The notes under the pieces were generated by a model that was given only the letters and a program-made list of their open reading frames with translations, had not been told where the DNA came from and did no database searches. The position numbers and the translations under genes were made by a program. DNA of 64,000 bases from Stercorarius parasiticus (lineage: Eukaryota; Chordata; Aves; Charadriiformes; Stercorariidae): contig VWZL01004359.1 of the NCBI GenBank assembly GCA_013396915.1, forward strand, positions 240,762 through 304,761, read 5' to 3'. Positions 39,673 to 50,200 of the stretch are shown here, in pieces. Position 1 is the first letter of the stretch; every line of letters begins with the position of its first letter.

Positions 39673-39736
39673 GTTTCTCATCATCAGCATGTACTAGAGA
39701 TGCTGCTCTCGACAAAACATCCAATGGAGTCTCCAT
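39673..39736 (-). CDS. VGLL4: VGLL4 first coding exon (N-terminus, coding part)
   Basis: VGLL4 is a nuclear cofactor that binds TEAD factors through C-terminal Tondu motifs and competes with YAP/TAZ. Read on the minus strand, the ATG at 39,736-39,734 opens METPLDVLSRAASLVH and continues ADDEK before a split codon (C then intron). This matches the N-terminus I remember for the ~290-residue human VGLL4 isoform; the C pairs with the next exon to make the following Arg. The acceptor is TTTTCCAG just before 39,749 and the donor is GTAAGT at 39,672-39,667. The start has a good Kozak context (G at -3, G at +4), and no other ATG lies in the exon. The exon ends in phase 1, so all downstream coding exons lie left of position 1. 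The Tondu motifs are therefore not in view. The alternative long-isoform first exon was not found. Identity is near certain for this exon; isoform usage is inferred from human. Confidence 0.93.
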
Positions 39737-39749
39737 TCCTCTCTGGATC
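39737..39749 (-). other. VGLL4: 5' UTR part of VGLL4 coding exon 2
   Basis: The 13 bases between the splice acceptor and the ATG read GATCCAGAGAGGA. They contain no upstream ATG. The acceptor upstream is a pyrimidine-rich run ending TTTTCCAG. The exon is therefore 77 nt in total, with translation starting almost at its 5' edge. Confidence 0.85.
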
Positions 39750-42700
39750 CTGGAAAATTCAGAGTCAAAGTTTCAAAGAGTAAACTCCCAGAGTCCTCAC
39801 CGCAACGTAGCAGGTGGTATGTCACTTCTTCATCGCATACACACACCAGGTTTTACAGAAGGAAGTAGTAATAAACAACAAGAGCATGACAGCAGGAAGA
39901 ATCAAAAATCCAGGTTTCTGCAGCTCTTTTCATGTTATACAAGCCCAAGATTTGTTAAAACTAAGTCATTGCTGAAAACAAGAAAACCCTGGAATTACCT
40001 TACCCACCAACTACTCATCCAGAACAAACCAGACCAAATTCTCAAGTACTGGACTGCAGCTGATGACCACTGCCCATGTGTGTTGCAACTGGGTTATCTG
40101 CTGTACATTATAAGCGTTTTTGCCTCCCACGTGCCGGCCTTCCATCCCCATAAATAGCTACTTGAGACAATACCCAAAGATGCAACTCATCTGAAGCAAA
40201 GATGACAGCTGGCCCCACTACCTACATCAGCAGAAGATTGCTTTACATCCATAGCATTCAATAAACTTGTCCTCCATACTCTTCTATGCCCAAAGTGGAA
40301 TTATCCAAAGCTTATAAACCATTAAGACATGTTCTTACTCATGAACATATATATAGTCAAACACTGGGCATGTGTATATATATAATGACACAGACAGAAA
40401 GCTGTAACTTGTATAATCATAATCACACGTCAATAGCTGCTTTTCCCTGTTTCCCCCTCCCCAGCACTTAATTCCATACATGAAAAATTAACCCCATCAC
40501 ATAAACCCACGCATTTCAGCACTAACTAAGCAACAGACTCTCCCATAAAAAAAATTAAATGTATTAAAGCTTACATAAACCTCTCAAAGTTTCACATGAA
40601 TGGCTTCAAAACTAAAAAAAGAAGTTCCAAAAGACATAAAAGGGAAAGGAAGAGAATAACATGTTGTCAAGATGCTTTTGTTAAAAGGCCAACAACTTCT
40701 ATGTGTTTTTAAATAAGAAGGCAACAGCATAGACAGAACTGTTAAGAAAACAAATGGAGAGAGAGAGAAAACCCAGGACTGCTAACAATTCCGTTGGGTT
40801 TTTTCCCCACAAAACTAGCGTGCTATTCTGTCATAAGAACTGTTTACTGTAACTTACTTGACAGTGTGATCTTAAAAAAACAAAAAATAAAGGTAGTGGC
40901 AAGTACAGAAATCTCAAACACATGTATATAGACTTAACAACAAGCATATGTTTGGGAAGCAATTTCCTTGACTTTGCACTATAAATAATAAGCTTCGCTA
41001 TCCTCCCTCCCTCTTCCTAAATAATGTCAAAGACTTTAAAACTAATCAAAGATTTTAGAGCATAAGAGAAGGGATTTTTAAAGTATTTTTAAGTTTCGAA
41101 AATATTTTTTCAATAAAGAATTAAATCCAGTCTTGTTTCCAAAGAACTGTGCAAGAAGAGGAGACATAATTGAAATAACTAAGTACAATGCTTGAGGATA
41201 AAAACATGCATTCTCCCTCCCTGTCAGAATCAGCTTTTGCTCAGAAACAGTATTTTAATTAAACTTATAAAATCAGTTAACTCTTTCATTTAAAGACAGT
41301 ACATGTGGGCAAGAGGTTTTACAAAACAAGAACTTACATTCTTATTTTACTACCTTTGTCTTTATTAAATATTTCTTTATGTCAGTTTTGGCCACACCCT
41401 CTTCCAAATCAAAGCAAAGATTTGGAGGAGAGCGTTCACTAAAGAAGCCTTCAGCATCATTCCACTTTGATCCCGTAGACCCTGATGCTTGGTTTCTTTC
41501 CTGCTTTTTGTTTTCTTGGAGCTTAAAATTTGTATTTATTTATTTATATTTCTCCCCAGAGTGTTGATTACTGACCCCCTCATGCAAATTCCTCTAACAG
41601 AGTGAAAATTCAGTGGGAAAAAAAAAGATTAAAATACGTCTGATCAGATGATGCAGCAACACCAACCTAATGGCTAACTCAGGATTTAGCACTAACCAGC
41701 CCCGTCCAAAATTTCAAAGACAGCCATACAAAGCTTTTTGGGCAACTCTTTAGAAAAACCCTCTTGATAAAGAACAACACAAAGGATATTAGGATGTCTT
41801 TTATTGAAAGCGAATTGCTGTCTTCTTTAAGTTTTTTCAGTCATTTTCAAATAACGGGAGTAGCAGATGCCCAATCCCTTTCTGGAACATGCTCCCAATA
41901 ACAGAATTAGCTGGTGACAGAGGTCCACACTGAGAGAAGGAAACAGGAACCAAGTCTTAATTCTATTCAGGAAATTAGACACTTTAAAAACAACTAAAAC
42001 TGGCCTCAATATAGTTTTGTAGCTTTGCATATTACTTAAGTTCCCATCGCGAGAGCGCTGCAGAAGTGTTTCTCTAACAGTTAAGGTCTTGCAAGGAGCA
42101 CTGTGTCCATTCAAGGGCTTCTTTGGAGGGATGCTGTTAATACAGAGATCTGCAAACTCCAGGGTGCAATACTGTATACACGCTGCGATTTTTTAAACAT
42201 GTTGCAAGCATTTACAGTTATGAAAATTTCCTTCAAGGAGCCATAAACTTCCAGATTATTTTTCAAACAATATGAAATATCCTTCTATCCCTAAATTAAA
42301 CTAACAAGTACGGGGTAACAGTTCAGGAAAGAAATAAAGGTTGCCTACAAGAATGAGAAAGGAGGAATCTTCTCTTGGATAGTTCAAAGTTTAAAAGCCT
42401 AATTCCACCTGGGCAAGGCCAGCAACTGCTGCAGCCTTCTGAGAACAGCCCGGTCATCCTCACAAGAGTCTTCTTTTGGAAATGAAAGAATAGTTCAATT
42501 TCCAGGGTTCTGACAAAAGGCAATGAAAAAGCAGACTTCCAACAAGAGCCAGCTAATTCTGTGTGACACAGAAACCTGTCTGTGCAGCAGAAACTAACCT
42601 CCTTCAAAGTTGAGTTTTTCTAAGTATTCCTGTCAAAACCCAACTCTCTGGCAGCCTTTGTGCAAGTATTGCTCTCTACGCAGACCTTGTAAGGGAAAAG

Positions 42701-45700
42701 AAATGACAGGCGAAACACAAGAATACAAACTTAACCTCTTCTGGATAGATCTGATTTAAACACTATAGAAACAGTTTCATAAGCATTTTACTTGTTACAA
42801 AATCTTAACTGTTATAGAGACACATGCCAAAAGCGCTTTTACAAGAGTTCAAGATATTTTTAATCTACCATAATTTCTAATATTGATTTAATATCTCAGT
42901 CCGTCCTTTTCTTTATCAGTTACTGCTTCCACTCAACACTGCCCTTGTCTGCAATCTCACCTACACAGCAGCGAAGAAACGTTCTGAAAGACAGTAAAGA
43001 CATAGAATGTAAAATCATAGAGCGTCTGAAAGACATGTGAGATACTAAACACTGATCCACTAGCAAGTTTTTCATGTAACGCGTGAAGAACACAACACCC
43101 ATTAGCGTAATGAAACAGGACATCCTTTTCCCTCTCCTTTTCAAGCTTTTGCAAACTCCATGCACTTATGGAGTACTCTCAGCTTTTTGAAGACTACAGA
43201 GAAATTAAAGCTTTTGAAAATGAACAGTTAAGCAATTTCACGGATTTACACAGCACCTTCCAAACATCCAGGAAAGGCTATGGGGAAAAACCCTAAAGCT
43301 GCTTGTTGGAAACGTAAGTAAACGGGCAGTAGAGAAACTGGCACCTGAGACTAATGACGAGATGTTTATTCAATTCCATGAAAGTTATTATTCACAGTGG
43401 GGTACGTCAGGAAAGATTTGAAATAAAGGACTTTATATTTGATTAAGAAAAAGGGGGGAACAGTGAAGGGGCAGAAAGGAAAGAGAAACACGCAATATTA
43501 CGTTTGCGGCAGTAATCTCCATTATGGCGATACAATGGCGTTTCTCCTGAACAGATCTTAATTAGTAACCCAACTAACGAGTTGGATAACAGAAACAAGG
43601 AAAAAGTTGGGTGATGAGAACAAAAGGCCCATACAAAAGACATGCTGTGCAGATCAGGAAAATCAGAAGAATTTAGACATAGTTTGGACATGAGGATCTA
43701 AAGAAAGGCGACAGTCGTAAGGACACTTGGATTACAGGTGTGACTGAGGCACAGAAGAGCAGCACAGCCAACAGCCATTGCAAACAGCTTAACAAGAACC
43801 ATCCGAAAGCAGACACTAGTAAAAGGTCTCTATTGAACTTGTTGAGTGTGAACTAGACATCTACATGATGCCAAGGAGAGAGAAAGACTGAAGTTTTCAG
43901 TGATGTAGAGAAAACTCTGGTACTTGAATTCACATGTTTAGTGAAATTATAGAGATAAGGTAGGAGGGAGAAGTGGTGGATGAATAAACAATGCCCATTG
44001 TAACAATGAAAAAGCGAGACAAGAACAAGACACTCAAGAAACAATCAAGAGTGAGGACTAAAGTGAAGTAAGTGTAGACAAACACAAGGAAAACAAGATT
44101 AACTGAAGAGGATGGCCAAATAGGTCAAAAGCAGTTGACATCTAGGAAGATACAGGCACAGTACTTCCCAGCCAAATCCATAACCAGAAGTACCTCCAGA
44201 AAGAGACGCCGGGTGATTTCAATGGAAGAAAGCTAAACTGAAGAGGAAATCGGACATGACTTATCAGCACAATCAATACGTCTACAGGGGAAAGGAAGAT
44301 AAAGCAACAGTTTGATGCAAGCCAGGTCAACATCTTTAATTTTTTAAGATAGGAGAGAGTAAAGCGTATCTGCACTGTGAATGAGAATAATGATAAGTGC
44401 ATTGTATTAATTCAATGTGTCGTCAATAGCCAAAATACGTTTAAATGCCTTCAGCTGCACCTAGATCAGAGCTTCTACTGCTGGATCCATAAATCCTGTG
44501 TTGAGATACACATGCAAAATGTTAACTGCAAGTGCTTAGTTTAAATTGTGATTACCATGGAGCGGCGATCACCCTTCTGCACATACAATTCTCAGTGTCC
44601 AGAGTGAGTTCAGGCTACCCAGCCAAAGGAATCATTGAAAGATCGTGCTTTTTCCTTTTTATTTTTAAATGTATTTATTCAGTACTTTGTTTCTTTTCAC
44701 CATGCTTGTTTTGCATGTGGAAAATGTGTTTGAACAGGCAAATCTTCAAACAGAAGCAACGACTTAACTTATCACACAGAAAATTATAAGCTCAAAGTAA
44801 ACCTTTGGCATTTTACCTTGTGCTTTTTGTTTTCTTGTTGCGTAAATCCTCCTTAACAAGGTAACATTCTAAAAAGAAAGCTATTAGTAATGGTATTTGA
44901 ATTAAAAGCTAGCAAACGTAAGAAACGTAAAGAAATAAAAGTCTAACCTGACCATGTCTGGTATGTACAAGATTGCCCAGTCCATCTGCTGCAAACATAC
45001 TGTGAAACATTTAGCTATGGTAAAAGAACTGAAACTACCTTTTATAATAGAAAACTTTCAAATATATCTGAAAACAAAATCAACCTTCTCACTCTCTCCA
45101 TATTGTACTAGTTATCAAAGCTATATGTATTTAAACAAGAACCTCCTGATGCTTTGTAATGTGAACGCGCTTCTTCAGCTAACATGCCCCAAAGGTCTGC
45201 ATTGATTTTTTTCTCCCATTTTAGCTACTAGCCATATTTCATACCACCAGACTGTCGATCTACCCCTTCCAGTGCCACTTCTAGGTGCTCATCGCTTACA
45301 GCACTGGCCTAATTCCTACTCTAAGGTGGGTGTAAAAGCTGGGTGGTAGCACCCATCTCACCAAGATGCTACTGAGCGGTGATAAAGGCGGGGAGCAACT
45401 CCTGCAGCACCCTGCACCAAACCACCCTGTCCCTGCTCCCCGCAAAGGGCACTGGCGGTTCAGCAGTGACTGTTTCAGCCCAGTCTCTTGCCTCAAAAAT
45501 AAAATGCAAACATACAGCACAGCCAAATTCTACCAAGAGTCTAACGGCCCACACCCGTGTTTTAACTATGACTGAAAGTAGTTCTTGCAACTGATCCCAA
45601 ATACTGAGATTATAACGGGTGTATCGACAAGAAGAGAGATGTAGGGGATTTAAGCAAAACACACTCTACATTAGAAATATCCTCACAAGCAGGCAGATGG

Positions 45701-46687
45701 GAAAATACAAATAAAGGCCAACTAGTTTGGAGAAGAGCCTTAAATAAAAGTTTATGTATTTTTAAGGCAGGAGAGGCAGATTGCTGCCAGATTTCATACA
45801 GTTTTGGATCTAAGGGTTCTTAATATCACTGCCTGCATAGAGAATTTCACTCAGGTTTCACAACCTAAAGTTTGTTCCTCTATGAGGAACGCTCTTTAAA
45901 CAACTCCCTATTCTAAAGTTAGAGAAAATCTAATCAGAAAAGTTATCCTGCAGGAGAAATCCTGGAGCACTCGATCAGTTAGTCCTCTTTGGTTTAATTA
46001 AAAAATGTCCATTATTTCTCATTCCTGACAATCCCGAAGCACCAACAGAGTAAAAGGGAAGCGAGCCGGTTTCATGGTTTCTCAAATGTCAGTGGAAACG
46101 GCTGTTAAATTCCCATTCATCTCACATTCAGAAAAGGGGTGCACCGGTGTCATGTGCACTCAGCTTGACTCGGAAAATTAATTACTTCTGATTACATCTG
46201 GGAAACATAAACCCAGCTTGACTGAACAGACTGAAATTGCAGTGGTAAAGATGAAATAAATAAAAGTCTCTCTACAAACGGAATATACCAGGACAGAGTC
46301 AAAAGCCTTAACAGCGCCCTTGGGATTCATTCCACATTTTCACCAGGGGACTGACGAAATTCCAGGGCTTTTCTCTCTTAAGCGAAACCCCCTGTCGGGA
46401 GGCCAAGGTGTGAATTTAAGATGGCAGTCGATATGCCCCCCCCGTCTCGCCCCCGCCCGGCCCTATCTCTCCCGGATAACTTTCCGGAGAGGAAACTTAC
46501 CCTCGGGATATTTCCTAACCCTTGGCTTTCCCCCCCCCACCTTTCGCTGTGACGATGCCCTCCGGGAAAACCGCCCTCCCCACGGCGGGATCCACCCCCG
46601 CTCTCCCGGCGGCGGCGGCCCGGTTCTTCCCCCTTCCCAACAGTTTCCCCTCGCTCCAGCTGCCCCATCCCGTTCCTCCACACTCAC
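39750..46687 (-). other. VGLL4: VGLL4 intron 1
   Basis: The span runs between the non-coding exon 1 donor (GTGAGTG) and the coding-exon acceptor (TTTTCCAG). It is AT-rich, with no CR1 or LTR copy that I can see. It holds a strongly purine-skewed tract at 43,690-44,400 and several exon-like segments on the minus strand at 41,350-42,170. Short A-rich runs and an AT-rich dinucleotide patch near 40,345-40,385 are the only simple repeats. Confidence 0.7.
43690..44400. other. Purine-skewed tract in VGLL4 intron 1
   Basis: For ~700 bp the plus strand is strongly A+G rich (repeated GGAAAG, GAAGAGG, AAGAAAC words) without being a simple repeat. Therefore the minus, VGLL4-sense, strand is pyrimidine-rich. 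It may be an old unidentified element or a lncRNA exon; I cannot assign it. Confidence 0.35.
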
Positions 46688-46860
46688 CAGCGTGCTCCTG
46701 GGCGGGCCGAGGGCGGGGGGAAACGGCACCGGAGGGCCGGTTGTTTACTGCCGGGTCCGCTCGGAGGAGGCGCGGCGAGCCCCGGGCGCCGGGCGCCGCT
46801 CGCTGCACGGGCCCGGGGAAGGAATCCCAGGAATGATGGAATTCTCTTCCTAGCAGGTGG
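46688..46860 (-). other. VGLL4: VGLL4 non-coding exon 1 (5' UTR)
   Basis: On the minus strand a GC-rich stretch ends in GCACGCTG followed by GTGAGTG (46,687-46,681), a consensus splice donor. There is no ATG anywhere between this donor and the CCAAT box at 46,879-46,883, so the exon is untranslated. It lies in the CpG island 7 kb upstream of, and on the same strand as, the first VGLL4 coding exon, which itself begins with a clean acceptor. The transcription start is not visible directly. A CCAAT box usually sits 60-100 bp upstream, so a start near 46,780-46,820 is likely, and the right boundary given here is only an outer limit. Joining this exon to 39,749 is inference. Confidence 0.7.
46830..46835 (+). 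promoter_or_regulatory. TEAD-type (MCAT) motif in VGLL4 promoter/5' UTR
   Basis: GGAATG on the plus strand (CATTCCT on the minus) matches the TEAD binding core. It sits between the CCAAT box and the exon 1 donor. VGLL4 acts through TEAD, so this is a candidate feedback site, but a 6-bp match can occur by chance. Confidence 0.3.
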
Positions 46861-46878
46861 GGAGAGCGGGGCGGCCCC

Positions 46879-46883
46879 ATTGG
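46879..46883 (-). promoter_or_regulatory. CCAAT box (inverted ATTGG on + strand)
   Basis: Reads CGGCCAATGGGG on the minus strand, a strong NF-Y type match in the orientation of VGLL4 transcription. It is ~190 bp upstream of the exon 1 donor. Confidence 0.7.
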
Positions 46884-46896
46884 CCGGGCGGCGTTA

Positions 46897-46935
46897 TGAG
46901 GTCAGCATAATTAGGGTAATGAGGCGCTGACATCA
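46897..46935. promoter_or_regulatory. Inverted pair of CRE/MAF-like elements
   Basis: TGAGGTCAGC (46,897-46,906) and GCTGACATCA (46,926-46,935) form an inverted repeat. The reverse complement of the second is TGATGTCAGC, a 9/10 match to the first. Each copy contains a one-mismatch variant of the CRE palindrome plus the MAF-recognised GTCAGC half. They flank a 19-bp AT-rich core containing TAATTA, just upstream of the CCAAT box. Factor assignment is inference. Confidence 0.45.
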
Positions 46936-47012
46936 TATCCTCGCAGGTACAAGGGAAAGCGCGGCGCTGGCGGCGGGGAGGAAGCGGGGGAGGCTCCACC
47001 CCCCCTCAGGAC

Positions 47013-47038
47013 ACGCCCCCTCAACGCCCCGCCCCGCC
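47013..47038. promoter_or_regulatory. Clustered GC boxes (SP/KLF type)
   Basis: An ACGCCCCC motif is followed within 10 bp by overlapping CGCCCCGCCCCGCC repeats. Together they give three SP/KLF-type sites about 150 bp upstream of the likely transcription start region. Confidence 0.6.
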
Positions 47039-47078
47039 TTCCCGCGCACAAAGCGATGGACTGGGAAGGGCTGGGGAG

Positions 47079-47195
47079 AGGCTGCTTCCCCACCCCCCCG
47101 GAAAAGGCTGCTTCTACCCCCTCCCCGCCCTGGCACCGGGGGGGAGTAAGGCTGCTTCTTCCCCCGCCCTCGCCCCCGGCACCGGGGAGACCGCC
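47079..47195. repeat. Imperfect tandem repeat within the CpG island
   Basis: The phrase AGGCTGCTTC followed by a C-rich run recurs at 47,079, 47,105 and 47,149 (spacings 26 and 44). The last two units also share a GGCACCGGGG ending. It looks like a short GC-rich minisatellite upstream of the promoter. Confidence 0.6.
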
Positions 47196-47260
47196 CCCCG
47201 GGCAGGGAGGGGAGCAAAGCGAGCGATGCCCGAAAGCGGGAGAGGAAGGCAGGCAACCAG

Positions 47261-50200
47261 GAGGGACGGTGGTTGTCAGCGGCTCTTCAACAAACTTTAA
47301 AAGAGCTTTTCCAGAACCAAAGGAGAAAACAATGAAATAGTTTCTCTTAAGAACAAAGGAAGCAGAAATACAACGCATTTAAATTTAAAAACGCATTACA
47401 GTGCGCCCTCATTCAGCGCCTGAGAAACTGGCTTAATAGCCACACACGCAATTAAAAGACACACAAATGACGAAAAGCAAGCTGATTTTCAGATCCGAAG
47501 GTATCGCACTAGAGATAGGCTGGAGGACAATGGCCACATATTCAATACAGTTTGAAGATAACAGGTCTGAACAGATCTGGCATTTTCTTTATTTCCTGTT
47601 TACAGCTCGTACTCCTGAAGCGTATTTTTACCGAATCCCTTCTTGCATGGGCTATGACTCATTGAGGCAGCCGAGGAAACTGCCAAGAGTCGGGCTGGTG
47701 TGAAACTGCAGCTCAGCAATGGCCCTGCTCAGCAGAGAGCTCTCCTACGCTCCAGAGTACGGGCTTCCATCTGCCAATACAAAAAGCCCGAAAATAGCCA
47801 GAAAGATCCAGCCCCCCCAAACTGGATTGCTGTGAAAACCAAGGAACGTAACCACTCTGGGGAGCCCAGCACATCCGTGGTCATCCCTGTTGCTTTGCAG
47901 CAGCATTCAGTCCCAAACTGATGTTTTCAAGACTAAGCAAATTTAGGAGCACATCTTGCTGAGATACTTTGCCTGTTTTGAGTAATTTCATTAAACTAAA
48001 CTGTCACATGTCACGCTTGTACACATGAAACAGCCACTTCTCAAAAGCTGAGCTAAGACTTTACCAATGTACCCTGAACAACCTGGTAATGCTGTTTTAT
48101 GCCACAGGCATTTTATCTTGCATAAATTAATGGTAATTAATTAGCAGGAGGACATGGAAAAGCTCTGTACTAATGCTCTGGTGCCCACATCGAACATGAG
48201 TCATTTTCTGGAGAATCACGTCCCACAGTGCTACATTTCCCTTTACAAAGGCCACAAGGAACTGAGGTCGCTTTAGGCAGCTCTTGGAGTCCATTGCAAA
48301 GGGAAAGAAAAGGGACAAGAGATCAACCTGAGCCCCCCAAAAAAGCCTTCAGGTTACAGATTTGTGGTGGAACCTGCAAAGAGCACAGGGCAAGAGAAAT
48401 ACAAAGTGTCTTGGCACAATTAAGCTCATGGTATTTCTCCTTTTCAGACCCTCCTCCTATCAAGGTGACAGATGCGTAGGCTAATGTAATAAAAGCCTAA
48501 GTATATAAATAGCAGCACAACTGTTTTCTCAAGGAAAAAAGTACCAAGACACGGCAAGGTTTATTTCAGATCCCAAACCGGGGAGGATTTCTGTATGAAG
48601 TGGTGGAGGTACAGCCAGAGCAGCCACCCAGCCAAGTGGTGTGGGAGGCTGCGCTGGAGGCAATGCATCCCTTTGGCTCGGGGATGCATCCCCACACCCC
48701 ACACTGCCATTCCTGGAAAGATTCAGAAGGGGCTGTTGCTGTCCAGCTCCAATTTAAAAATCTATCCAAATCATGCAGGAATAGCTGATATTGAAGTATT
48801 TTCATATCCTTGCAAGGACAGGTCATGAGATCTCAGGGCCATCGAAAGCTAGCCAAAAATGCATTCCAAACACTAAATGAAATCCACATTTAGACTCAAC
48901 ACACTCAGTATACCTAACAGACAGATTTCAGTTGCTAAAAAACTGAAAGGCATATAGCCTAATAACAACCATAAACACTGTTTTATACATTTCTTAAAGT
49001 CTTCATCCATGACATTTGTAACAATCTATGGTGATATTTATATATTTTTTAAAGTTGATATTGTATTAATAGACTACTGGAAAATATTTTCATTACCAGC
49101 AAGCAGAACAGGAGTTTGATGATCTAATATCTGAGAAAATGGCAGTCAAAGTAGTACTGTAAAAATTATTTGAGAAAAAAAAAAAATACCGGACAAGAAA
49201 AGTATTATGAAATATGAAAAACAAAGCCACAGGCATTGAGAAAAGATCTGAAATAAGACATTGGTACGTATCATGAGAATGAATTGCTCCAGAGTAATTA
49301 CAAACCTTTTAAATGTGTATCTTCAAGAAAAAAAGCACACCACTCCTGTTTGTAACAGCTGGAGGGGAAGAGGTAGGAAGGGTTCCTTTGTTTAAAGAGA
49401 GCGAGCTCCTGGGATGAGGAGGAGCTTGAAAAAGGAGAGGTCAAAACAGCTTTTGATCCTTTGGATATGCTACTACAGCTCCCAGCAAATGTTTTAGAAC
49501 AGGATATTTATTAAACATCTCAGGAGTCTGAGGGAACATCAGCTTTCTGGGAAGGACGACCCTGTGTGTTCCTGTGCAAACACTATTCGTACAGACAGAT
49601 TTCCCCACTAAAGTTAGGTGTCAACGTTTGTTACAACAAAAAAAAATGAAGTGCAAATTGTCAAACATTTGAAATCTTCAAAACCAAATCTGAACAGCTA
49701 ACACACCATAAGAAAGCCTTACTGAAGCTGCTGTACTCAACACACTAATACTTAGCCAAGCTGTTCAAAAGGCAAATTCACAAATTAGTGAAGCAAAAAC
49801 AATCTTGTTTGATGATCCATATTTTGGTTTGCTTGGGTGTTAACATTTGTTTTGCCTTTTGCATGTACTTCATAACCGAATGGTATCAAAGGCTCTTTGC
49901 TGACTCAGATACCAGCAAAAACAGACTTTCCTGAAACGCAAAAACTGGCCAAGAGAGCTGAGGGTTTGTGCCTGAACTCAAACAAAAGTAGGGCTTCGGC
50001 CCAAACTCAGGCATGCAGGCAGAGCACCTAAGGTATGATTCCAATCCTGGGACAGCCTCCAGTTAACCACCCCTGTTCCATACATATATTAATGGCTGAA
50101 AAATGAGTGACATTCTCCACACAGGATACCCAATGACAGCAGATTTAACCACTGCGTGAGGGAGACAGGACTGGGAACAATGGCGCATCTCAGCTGTAGC

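Larger units (their letters stand above)
46380..47260 (-). promoter_or_regulatory. VGLL4: CpG-island promoter of VGLL4
   Basis: A ~0.9 kb block has very high GC and dense CpG, surrounded on both sides by AT-rich, CpG-poor DNA. It holds a minus-strand CCAAT box, GC boxes and the first-exon donor, and has no TATA box, which fits a dispersed-start vertebrate promoter. The transcribed direction is minus, as shown by the donor and the downstream coding exon. G runs on the minus strand at about 46,436-46,464 fit the G-quadruplex pattern. Long open frames here on both strands are the usual artefact of GC-rich DNA lacking stop codons. Confidence 0.88.

Noticed and set aside
39472..39783. 103-codon plus-strand frame overlapping the VGLL4 exon
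   Set aside because: Antisense to a well-supported coding exon with correct splice sites. The plus-strand peptide is unremarkable.
42957..43165. Minus-strand frames after a good CTTTAATTTCTCTGTAG acceptor near 43,200, with a GTGAGA donor near 42,958
   Set aside because: Splice signals look fair, but the three frames are each interrupted soon after the acceptor or encode Phe/Val-rich junk. At most an untranslated exon; not supported enough to list.
45225..45290. Plus-strand segment after a strong TTTTTTTCTCCCATTTTAG acceptor
   Set aside because: The reading frames stop within 20 codons and there is no donor of note; treated as an intronic pyrimidine run.
46320..46853. 177-codon plus-strand frame and several overlapping frames in the CpG island
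   Set aside because: GC-rich DNA has few stop codons. All six frames open here together, the peptides are Pro/Gly/Arg-rich low complexity, and the minus-strand exon 1 explains the region.
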